14,535 bases of DNA from NCBI GenBank assembly GCA_027604685.1, contig JADHYX010000461.1:1647-16181 (forward strand), in the 5' to 3' direction. The notes beneath the pieces were generated by a model, which did not search any database, was not told the DNA's origin, and worked only from the letters and a program-made list of their open reading frames with translations. Shown in pieces: positions 1-8,298 of the stretch. Position numbers and translations under genes: made by a program. Numbering within the stretch: the first letter of the stretch is position 1; each line of letters opens with the position of its first letter. This stretch comes from Lobulomyces angularis (lineage: Eukaryota; Chytridiomycota; Chytridiomycetes; Lobulomycetales; Lobulomycetaceae).

Positions 1-2
1 TT

Positions 3-2323
3 AAAATTTTTCCCAAACATTTAAAATATTTAAAAAAATTAACTTTATTTTGTTAAAAACAAAACAAAAAAAAAAAAATAAAATATAAATAAAAAGATTT
101 TTTTTTTTTATTTATTTAAATTATTTTTTTTATTTATTTTAATTTTTTTTTTTTTTTTTTTCTACAGATTTATAAAGAAATAAAATAAAATTTTTACCAC
201 AAGATTTTGGAAATTTATTAAACACTCTAAAAGTCTTTTCAATCTCAAGAAATAAAATTTCCACTTTACCAACTTCGATTTCTTTAATGAAAAATTTAAA
301 ACTTTTAAAAATTGGTAAAATATATATATTAATGGAATTTTTGTTTATTAATAATATTTTTTTTTTTTTAAAAAAGATAATAATCCAATAATTTGGCCAG
401 CATTAGAATTTACTACTTTTTTACCTGAAAAACAAAAAATGGAAGTTTGGTTAGAACAGTTAAAATTATACCTTTCAAAAAACGTCCCCCCTTCAAATCT
501 TGGAGTCACCACATTTGAAAAATATGAAGGTGAAATTGAAAATCCTGAAAATAATAAAAATATGAGTGGAAATTCTATGGTCTTTAGAGAATGTGATCAT
601 CTTATTCATTATTTTTTTGGAACCAAACCTCTACAAGCTGAAACATCTATGATACACAACACAACCTCCGTAGCAAAAACACTAACAACCATCTACAGGG
701 AAAACCTACAAATTAAACATTTTTTTTATTAATTTTTTTTATTTAAAAAATAAAAAAATTAAATATTTTTATTTTATTTTATTTTTTAGAATTTAAAAGC
801 TCTACTTTTATGTATACCTAATCGAAACCAAATACGTAAAATTTTAGATAAAAGTATGACAGATTTAAACAAGTCAGTATTACAACTAATTTCACAAATG
901 ATTCATCTCCAACAAAGTCAAAATAATAACGCCACTTCAAATACCTTACAACCCGAAAGTTTTATTAATAAAAATTTAATAACAGATAATTCCTACAAAC
1001 TAAAAACTCCACTTCTACAGTGTGTGCTTAATTCAAAAACAATCTTTAATCTGATATCCGACAATGCCAGCTGGCTAGTATCCTTTGTTGAAATGAAGGT
1101 TTTAAGAGGCTTTCTCTGTGTATTTTATGGTGTACTTAGTGAACTTGGTGTTGCTTTAAAAACAATGGAGTTGTTGTCTTCAAGAAGCAATAAAAACATT
1201 TTGAACGTTATTTCTCCTTCACAAACAGATACTCCTACCCAAAATACTAATGAAAACAATGGTGCTTCTACAATCAACACCACCTCTGCAACAACAACTA
1301 TAGCAGTTAGTAAATTGGAAAATTTTTCTACTACTTCCTATAACGGGGAAAAATTAAAATCAGTTTTAGAAAGTTTAGATACAGAAAGTTCTCTAACAAA
1401 AAATTCTAAAAAAAATTTAACAATTGAAGAAGAGGAAAAAAATATCACAATCATAAATACAAATATAAAAGAAAATGAAGAAAAATTGTTCAACGTAAAA
1501 AACAATGTAAATAGTAACTACAATAATGTTTTATTAAACGAAAATACCATCAAAGAAGACACCAGTAAACAAAGTATAGAAATGTCAACACCAGCACCAA
1601 CAACCCCAACAAAAAAACAAGAGGAAAAGAATTTAAAAAACGAAATAGGAACTCCAATAACGACAACCACCACCACATATGTGGGGGAAGAACTGAATCA
1701 AGAGTTAAAGTTGTTGGTAAACAAAAACATTAAGCTTATAACCGTTGGAAACAGTTGTATCAACCTTTTTAAATACCTCATAAAAGAAAAGATTATAAAA
1801 TTTCTTAGTAATCTACTAGTAAATGAAAATTTTAAAAAGACTGAAGTTGTTTTAAAGTTTTTGTTGTACATGGAGGAAGTTGATAAAATTTATTTGGAAT
1901 TTGAAACTTGTTTAAAATTTTGTCTAGATTCAATTGAAAAAAATTTAGCTGAAAATAAAAAAGAAAATGGACTAGAGGAAGAAGAGAATGAAAAAAAAAA
2001 AAGTTTTTTTTTTTCTTTTAATCAAAAAAATTATTTGGATCTTAAATTAAATGCAAAAAATTTTATTCAGGTTATAAAAAAAAAAAAATAAAAAATTAAA
2101 TAAATGAAAAAAAAAAACAAAAAAATTAAAAAAAATTTTTTTTTTTTTATTAACCTTTTTTATTTTTTTTTAATAGATTTTTATTAAAATAAGTAACATC
2201 ATATCTCTCTTATCAAAAGAAGTTTTGGAAAAAGATTCACTTGAAATTTTAGCTGAATTAAAGAACAACCTTTTGATTTTAAATGGAAACGTTAAAAATT
2301 TAAATTCTGCTTTAAAAAATTGA
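3..2323 (+). CDS. LRR protein, probably Sog2-like RAM/MOR network component (5' partial)
   Basis: Proposed coding segments are 3-51 (ends unsure), 178-314, 377-711, 790-2070 and 2177-2323, stop TGA 2321-2323. The first three encode LRRs with the L-x-x-L-x-L-x-x-N-x-I-x-x-LP pattern; examples are NKISTLPTSISLMKNLKLL and, across the 315-376 intron, LKIDNNPIIWP. A long helical region follows (LKALLLCIPNRNQIRKIL; FVEMKVLRGFLCVFYGVLSEL), broken by an acidic Asn/Thr-rich low-complexity insert at about 1180-1690, then helices again to the end. LRRs followed by a helical domain with disordered inserts is the layout of Sog2, the LRR adaptor of the fungal Cbk1/NDR kinase pathway. I infer this from layout and the LRR style, not from a recognised Sog2 signature. 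The gene starts beyond the left edge. The joins 51/178 and 711/790 break GT-AG or frame rules, so there may be sequence errors or decay. Another LRR protein is possible. Confidence 0.55.
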
Positions 2324-2841
2324 AAAAAAAAAATAAAAAAAATGGATTTTTTTTTTTTTGGTTTTTTGATTTTTTTTTTTGATTTTTTTTTTTTGGCTTT
2401 TTAAATTTTGCTCTTTTTTTTTTCTCCTTCAATAAATTTACTAGGACAAACCCTTTTTTCCCATTGTTACACTGATCTTTTTTTGTGAACAAAATGTTTA
2501 TTTACAAGTTTTCAAAGTGCTCTTTATCTCAAGAATAAAACTTTGTTACTTCATATAGATGGATTCATTAAAATCACGGTCTGTTTGTAATTTATCTAAC
2601 TTGAAAACTTAACCAGAAAAAAGAATTCTTATGAACAATTCGATTTTGCACAGCTGGGCTGTGTAAAATTCCCCGAAAAAGCCTACACCTCACAGCAAAA
2701 AACTTAATCGAGGACTGTGGTGAAGAATATGGAACAAGATCAGAAGAAAGTGAAGAGAGATAATGTAGACGGGATTCGAAAAAATAAAAGTGGAAGGTTT
2801 TTTTGGCGGACGTTATATGGAGATATTCGTTTATAAAAGTA
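2324..2841. other. Intergenic: homopolymer block, then a GC-richer stretch with hairpins
   Basis: The left part (about 2324-2430) is A and T runs following the LRR gene's stop. The right part (about 2575-2800) is less AT-rich than most spacers here. It holds short inverted repeats (CACAG 2649-2653 with CTGTG 2659-2663; CACAG 2691-2695 with CTGTG 2715-2719) and a basic 35-codon ORF at 2729-2836. I see no tRNA, snRNA or known RNA signature. This may be promoter or 5' leader of the following gene, or an unrecognised RNA. Confidence 0.4.
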
Positions 2842-3357
2842 ATGTTTCTAATTTTAATTTGTAGTAAAAATATGGTTGCTGCTTTTTATAATCCATATCA
2901 TGCAAAAGTACCAAAACCTTTATATTATTGGGATATAGCAAATGATGGTGCATCTAAAAAATTGGTTGAATTTTTGGAAAGTAAAAAGGTAGCACTCTGG
3001 GAAGAACAAAAGGAAAAACCAAAGGGATCATATGGTTTAATTGTAATTGCACATGGTGAAGCAACAAATGATAAGTAAGAAATTTAATGTACTTTTTTCA
3101 TATTAACTAAATGTTATAGCTTAGAAGGTTTAGTTAATTCCGAAAGGGTGGTAGTTGACAAAATTTCAAATATTGTAGATATACTGCTACCTTTAGCTAA
3201 TGATCAAAATATTGGATTGTATTTAGCTGTCTGTGGAGGGGCAGCTAGACAACAATCAAATGGTAAGGGAAATGTGGTGGTTTTTTCAGATAATTTTGAC
3301 ACAACTGCGGCTGGACCTTTTATTGATTTTTTGCAAAGAGAATTACCACTAAATTAG
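2842..3357 (+). CDS. Short probably secreted protein, possible caspase-fold (clan CD) His/Cys dyad
   Basis: Exons 2842-3074 and 3120-3357 give 156 aa, stop TAG 3355-3357. The 45-nt intron is textbook: GTAAGA donor, TTAACTAA branch-like site, TATAG acceptor; the split codon is AA|C. ATG 2842 is the first in-frame ATG after the stop at 2785. It gives a hydrophobic start (MFLILICSKNMVAA) that looks like a signal peptide cut near residue 14. A predicted beta strand ends in His71-Gly72 (GLIVIAHGE), an amphipathic helix follows (about 88-104), then a second strand reaches Cys116 (NIGLYLAVCGGA). Strand-HG, helix, strand-C is the order in clan CD peptidases (caspase, legumain, C80 autoprotease families). 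The protein is short for an active enzyme of that clan. I do not recognise the family and the peptidase idea is inference. The exons lack the homopolymer runs of neighbouring genes. Confidence 0.72.
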
Positions 3358-3369
3358 GTGGTGAAGTTT

Positions 3370-3405
3370 GATTTTATGATTTTATTTTTTGTTTATCATA
3401 AAATC
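3370..3405 (+). repeat. Perfect 11-bp inverted repeat in presumed 3' UTR
   Basis: GATTTTATGAT at 3370-3380 is the exact reverse complement of 3395-3405, with a 14-nt T-rich loop and a T run after it. It lies 13 nt past the stop of the small secreted-protein gene. It could be a 3'-end processing or stability hairpin. The arms are AT-rich, so chance is possible. Confidence 0.6.
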
Positions 3406-3726
3406 TTTTTGTGTAAATATAGACATGTTCATTATTTAATATACTATTTTTTGGTTTTTTATTAGAAAAAAACATTAATTCACTACCCTGTACTTTTATT
3501 TCATCCTGGGTAAGAGTTATGAGTTCAAAGAAGCTTATTTTGTATCCAAATAATTTTCAAATCTTCTATTTTTTTAGAAAATGATAATCACCATATAATT
3601 TAATCCACACATATTTCTTGTTGAAATTAAAATTTCTTAAATAAGTATCATTGGGTAAAAAGATATTGACAAAGACTACCAAACACACTACTATCTTCAT
3701 TTCGGGAAAGAGATAAAAGATAGAAA

Positions 3727-3755
3727 TTTCTTTTCTTTTCTTTTCTTTACTTTCC
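3727..3755 (+). repeat. TTTTC pyrimidine microsatellite
   Basis: TTTC then three TTTTC units, followed by degenerate units (TTTAC, TTTCC), just upstream of the PP-loop gene. Pyrimidine tracts like this are common in core promoters of AT-rich fungi; a role here is inferred from position only. Confidence 0.6.
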
Positions 3756-3819
3756 TTTTTTTTTTTTTAATTTTTCTATAAATTTTTATTTTTATTTTTT
3801 TAAAAAAAAAAAAAAAAAC

Positions 3820-5429
3820 ATGGATGTCAAGTTAAACACATTAAAAAATCTCTTTTTGAATGCAGTTCGTCCTTGTGATGCTATTTTACTTTCAGGTAAT
3901 TTAAATAAAAAAATAAAAAAAAAAAAAAAAATAACTGTAAAAATGCTTTTCATAAATATATATGAAGTAAATTTGATAAAAATAAAAAATAAAAAAAAAA
4001 TTGATTAAAATTACAATTTTTTTTTTAAAAAATGAACATAAAACTAAATATAATGTATTGATCAATAAAAAAAAAAGGAGGATTGGATACATCGATAATA
4101 TCCGACCTATATCACACCACAATAAAAAACGCAATAACGGTATTGTGTAGTGAAAAAGCAACAGATCGGTATTATTCCAAAGAGATTTCAAAAAAGTATG
4201 GTTTTAAACATAATATTGTTGAAGTAAACGATTGTAAAGGGTTGCTGGAGGATGAGTTGTTGGAATTTACGATAAAAAATTTAAGCAGCTTTGATCCTAT
4301 GGAAATTAGAAACAGTCTCGTCATCGCTAAAGGTCTTATCCATGCTAAAAATCTTGGTTGTAAAACTGTTTTGCTTGGTGATGGTAACCTTTTTTTTAAA
4401 AAAAATTTATTTCCTCTTTTTTTTTTTTTTTGAAAAAAAAATATAATTAAAAATTTGATAAAAAATTAAACAAAAAAAAAATTTTCTAGGTGCAGATGAA
4501 ATTTTTATCGGCTATAAATTTTTAGAGGATTTAAAAGGAGAAAAGTTAAAAAGATGGCAACAAAGGATGTCAAAAAGTATGAGATTCGGTTCAACAAAAA
4601 TTGGAACAATTTTAGGACTAGATATAGTCCAACCATTTTTAAACGAAGATATCATCAACTTTAGTCTGCAACTAGAAAGAGAAGATTTTGTAAACTACAA
4701 AGATGATGATGATGCTAAGGAAAAACTTTATGGAAAATTTATATTGAGAATGTGCTTTCCTGACACTTTCAGTAGGTGGAGAGACAAGGATCCTATCGGT
4801 TCGAAAAATTTTTTCTTTTTTTCTTTTTACATTTTTTTTTTTTTTTTTTTTTTAAAAAAAAGAGGTTGGATCAGGTAAAAAATAAAATTAAAAAATTTAT
4901 TAATATTGAATAAAAACAAAAAAAAGGTTCTTCAGAATTAGTTAGCATTGCTGAAAAGCTAATACATAAAGATGAATTTTTAAAAGAAGCAAAAAAAATC
5001 TTGAACGAAGAAAAAATTGTTATTAGAAACAGTGAACATTTGTTGTATTATCTCCTTTTTTTTTTTTCTTTTTTATTTTTATGTACTAAACTTAAAAAAA
5101 AAAAAAAAAAGGTACTACCGTGTATTTAAAAAAGTCTTTTCTGATAAAAAAAGTTTTGAATCTAATAATATCTGGTGGAAAAATGTTCCAGTCAAAAGAT
5201 TCTCTACTGATCCATGTAAAGATTGTGGTATAATCAAAATAAAAAAAAAAATAAAAATTTAAATTATTTATATATATTTTTTTAGGTTGGCAACTTGAAA
5301 ATCCTGAACAATATTTTTGTGGTAAAAAAAAAAATGTTAAAAAAAAATAAAATTGAACACTAACTCATATTATATTTCTGTATAGTGGTATGTGGAGCAT
5401 GGCCTGCCAGAACTCAACCAATCCCATAG
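3820..5429 (+). CDS. Stand-alone asparagine-synthase-type PP-loop protein with C-terminal zinc ribbon
   Basis: Eight exons: 3820-3895, 4078-4383, 4490-4798, 4863-4874, 4927-5044, 5112-5227, 5286-5321, 5386-5429. They sum to 1017 nt, 338 aa, and every join is GT-AG and in frame. The PP-loop SGGLDTS (residues 25-31) is completed by splicing intron 1, and the second synthase motif GDGADE (126-131) by intron 2. Family blocks FDPMEIRNS, QPFLNEDII and DPIEVGSGSSEL follow. C309, C312, C324 and C327 form a CxxC...CxxC zinc ribbon ending in CGAWPA. The family adenylates a carboxylate with ATP before amide or amine transfer. The glutaminase domain of AsnB/ASNS is absent, so the nitrogen donor and true substrate are unknown. 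The architecture matches proteins known mainly from archaea and bacteria. ATG 3820 follows a poly(A) leader and leaves the usual short N-terminus before the PP-loop. Confidence 0.88.
4863..4874 (+). other. 12-nt microexon of the PP-loop gene
   Basis: Between AAAAG (ending 4862) and the donor GTAAAA (4875) lie 12 nt. Joined to 4798 and 4927 they complete E-V-G-S-G, giving DPIEVGSGSSEL, the conserved block of this family. Skipping them keeps the frame but removes four residues of that block. Confidence 0.85.
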
Positions 5430-5636
5430 AATAAAAATAAAAATAAAGAATACAACAATTTTTTTTTTGTTTTTAACTATAAATATAGGAATATTAAAAT
5501 AACATATTTTTTACAATTTTTTTTTTATAATTTTTTTTTTTTTTTTTTTTTATTATTATCTTTGATGTTTTCGTTTTAAAGAAAAAAAAAAAAAAAAAAT
5601 TTGGTTTTTTTTTTTATTTTAATTTTTTGTTTTTTA
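5430..5636. other. Convergent intergenic spacer with homopolymer runs
   Basis: This 207-bp spacer lies between two tail-to-tail genes. It is almost all A and T runs (about 20 T near 5530-5550, about 18 A near 5582-5599). It must hold both polyadenylation regions. No other feature is seen. Confidence 0.5.
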
Positions 5637-7585
5637 TTAATTAGCTCTCTCTTTTCCTTTTCTACTACTACTATAATCTAAAAGATTGTTATTATTTTTA
5701 TTTTCAATTTTTGGTTTAGAATCAGAAGCAATTTCACTCAAAACTTTTATTAGCATTTTAATTGACGCTAATTGAACTCTACAAAGTTCTCGAAGACTAT
5801 ATATATAATAGTTCATAATTTTTTTTTTTTAATTTTTTGTTTTAATATTTTAAATTAAAAAATTATACCTTAGAACATCATCTCCACTCAGACCATCGTC
5901 CAAAGAGTCATCTAAAATATCAAAGAGTTCTTGTGAAAGTGAAAGTAAATTTGTCAAGGTTTTATTAAAAAATTCCATTCGATTTTGTTCCTCTGTTGCA
6001 ATAGTGTTGGAGTTTTGATTATTTTGTTTTTCATTTTTTATTTTTATATTTTCAACTTCAAAATCCAATAGTTGCTTTGATTGTGATGATGGAGAGTTTG
6101 TCGTTGTTGGATATACACTTTTTTGTTTTGTTGGAGATCCCAAGTTTGAAAGAGGTGGACTTAGTGGGGGAACCCCTCTCCTAAAATTTTCCTCTTGAGT
6201 TGAGTTATTATCATGGTTATTAAGATTATTCCCAACATTGCTTGTATTTTCAGTTATGGAGCTGTCAATAACTTCTTTATCAATAACGTTACTAAATTTT
6301 CTTTTTAATTCCTAAAAAATAAAAAAATTAAAAAATTTATTTTATTTATTATTATTTTTATTTTTTTTTTTTGAAAACAAACAAAAATAAAAATTAAAAT
6401 CAATATAACAAAAGTATTTACATCAACTTGTTCCCTTAAAATATTAATTTGAGAGGTTATCCCTAAGTTGGAAAAAAAAAAAAAAAGAGTCAAAAAAATA
6501 AACAATGGAAAAACAGGAGTTATAATTACCCTGCTCCCCGCCTAAAGTTTGAATACTTTTAGTTGGTTGATTTAACATATCAGATATAAACTTAGAGTGT
6601 TCCATTAAGCTTGTTGGTAGTGACGAGTAATTGCCTTTGCTTTCTCCTCTAGAAGAACTAGAATCGTCTTGATTAATGCTACTGGCTCTTGATATATTTG
6701 AAACAATACTGTCTTTTCTATTAAAATTTTTTGATTTCATGGACGGCGAACCGATGTGATATGTTTTGTTACTAATTCTGCTATGGGAATTTAAACTAGT
6801 CATGGATCTTGATTCTGTATTAGATGTACCGGATATTCTGTTTGGTAAGTATTCAACGCTTTCGTAGCTGTTTGAAATTAAGGATGAATCTTTATATTGG
6901 GAATATCGCCCTTTTACACTGACACCATTATTATAAGTTAATTTTTCTCTCATCTCTCCATTTTCAGTTCTCCAATTTTTGTAAGGTAAGGAAACTTTAT
7001 GATTGTTCCTAAACAAGCCAAAAAAAAAAAAAAAAGTTATTATCTTATTAAAAATAAATATTCAATAATTTTAATTTTTATCTTAAAATTTCCAAATTTT
7101 TTTTTTTATAACAAGTTTTTTTACCATGTATTATTTTGATACTCCAAGGAAGAATTTTCCTTAAAATCTTGGGAAGAGGAATTGAACTGTTCGTTACCAT
7201 AGTTGTGTCTTGCAATATAAGAGTTACCAGTTCTTGTATTATTATATGAAAACGATTCACTTTTAGTACTTTTATGATCAAAACTTAAGTGATTATAATC
7301 CCTCTTTGGGGAACCAAATTTATAACTCGCGTGAGAATTATTATTGTCAGTAAAGCTTAGTCGATTCATATTAGAGTCTAAATCATTATTATGGTAGTTG
7401 CTAGCATTAATAGCTAGTCGTTGATGAGGTGGAACGTACTTTGCCCTTGAAGTTGAGTTGGTATTATAGTTAAAAGGCATTAACAAAACCTCCAACGACG
7501 AATCTTTCTCATTTTGATCTATATTATTATTAGCAATTGATTTAAATTCCTCCATTCCATTCGCAATAGGAAGTTTTTCACTCAT
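5637..7585 (-). CDS. Ser/Asn-rich disordered protein with N-terminal YVPPHQR motif (unknown)
   Basis: Exons in coding order: 7585-7125, 7008-6530, 6462-6422, 6311-5869, 5796-5637. The total is 1584 nt, 527 aa, with all joins GT-AG and in frame (one completes the W of NNTWNNHK, another the G of GEQGITS). No known domain is recognised. Residues 49-56 read KYVPPHQR, like the YIPPHLR segment near the N-terminus of DDX3/Ded1 helicases, but there is no helicase domain. Residues about 60-310 are Ser/Asn/Tyr-rich and look disordered, with basic-Ser stretches (NRKDSIVSNISRASS). About 315-333 could be a short coiled coil (ITSQINILREQVDELKRKF). The C-terminus (about 435-505) is helical (NKTLTNLLSLSQELFDILDD; LCRVQLASIKMLIKVLSEIA). 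This looks like a regulatory or RNP-associated adaptor; function unknown. ATG 7585 is the first Met, just downstream of an A/T-rich leader. Confidence 0.8.
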
Positions 7586-8298
7586 GAATTCTATCTTTTT
7601 AAAAAAAAAAAATAAGGAAAATTTTATTTTATTTTATTTTTTAATTCATTACCAAAAGCAAAAACAATATTACGTCCCAACGCGTTTATATGAAAGTTTA
7701 TATATAACACACTTAATAAAGCTTTTAATAAAAAAAAAAATTAAAATAAAATAAATTAAAATAAAAATCTTTTTATTATGTAATAGATTCATATTTTTTA
7801 ATGTAATGATTAGATATTTTAACAATAAAACTAGTATTTAAAAAAAAAAAAAAAAAACCGTTTTCTCATTTATTGATATTAAAGAATCAGAAAAAAAATT
7901 AATAAAAAAATGAAGTTCTATTTTTTATTTTTATTTCTATTTTATTTTTTATTTTTTCTATTTTTTTATTTTTTAGTTACTTTTCAAATTACTGAAGTGT
8001 TTTTTGAGATTTTTTTAAAGGACTACGTATAAATTAAGTTTGTACATAAATGACAGTTAAAAAGAACACAAAAAATAAGTTAAAATTTTTTATTTAAGTA
8101 TTCATTATTAAATATATTTTAAATAAGTATTTTAAAAAATTGAAATACTTTTCTCTCATGTTTAAGGTAAAAAAAAAAAAAAAAAAGTTGCTCATAACGT
8201 TTTAAAACATATCCATAGCATTATTTATTTTTTTATATTTAACTAATATTAATTTTATAAAAAAATTGGTAATAAAAAATTGAATATTTGTAAAATTT
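7586..8298. other. Intergenic: upstream region of the 5637-7585 gene
   Basis: No coding frame is supported. The right part is the 3' flank of the next minus-strand gene, and the left part should be the promoter of the YVPPHQR gene. It contains A and T runs (7730-7740, 7840-7857, 8170-8186) and one ACGCGT site. Nothing RNA-like was recognised. Confidence 0.45.
7680..7685. promoter_or_regulatory. ACGCGT site, possible MluI cell-cycle box
   Basis: ACGCGT lies about 95 bp upstream of the ATG at 7585, inside the palindrome AACGCGTT. In yeasts this is the MBF-binding box of G1/S genes. A six-base match with two CpGs is uncommon in DNA this AT-rich, but one site alone is weak evidence. Confidence 0.3.

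Larger units (their letters stand above)
3358..3819. other. Intergenic: 3' hairpin, TTTTC microsatellite, poly(A) leader
   Basis: No coding frame stands out. In order it holds a perfect 11-bp inverted repeat just after the preceding stop, plain AT-rich sequence, a TTTTC-type pyrimidine microsatellite (about 3727-3755), T runs, and a run of about 17 A ending two bases before the ATG of the next gene. The pyrimidine tract and A run are probably promoter and 5' leader of the PP-loop gene. Confidence 0.5.

Noticed and set aside
2292..2492. Lys-rich 66-codon ORF on the minus strand
   Set aside because: It is the complement of T runs in a spacer and consists of Lys and Phe repeats, with no protein-like content.
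2760..2785. GGGATTCGAA resembling part of a tRNA T-arm
   Set aside because: No acceptor, D or anticodon arms can be drawn around it on either strand.
2803..2841. In-frame extension of the secreted-protein ORF upstream to a TTG at 2803
   Set aside because: TTG starts are not expected for nuclear eukaryotic genes. The first in-frame ATG, at 2842, begins a plausible signal peptide.
2830..2874. Possible 26-nt intron (GTAATG...TTGTAG) within the leader of the secreted-protein gene
   Set aside because: Removing it breaks the frame, and the sequence reads through as a signal-peptide-like segment.
3901..4191. Hydrophobic 96-codon ORF on the minus strand
   Set aside because: It is antisense to intron 1 and exon 2 of the PP-loop gene; its Phe/Ile/Tyr richness comes from poly(A) on the other strand.
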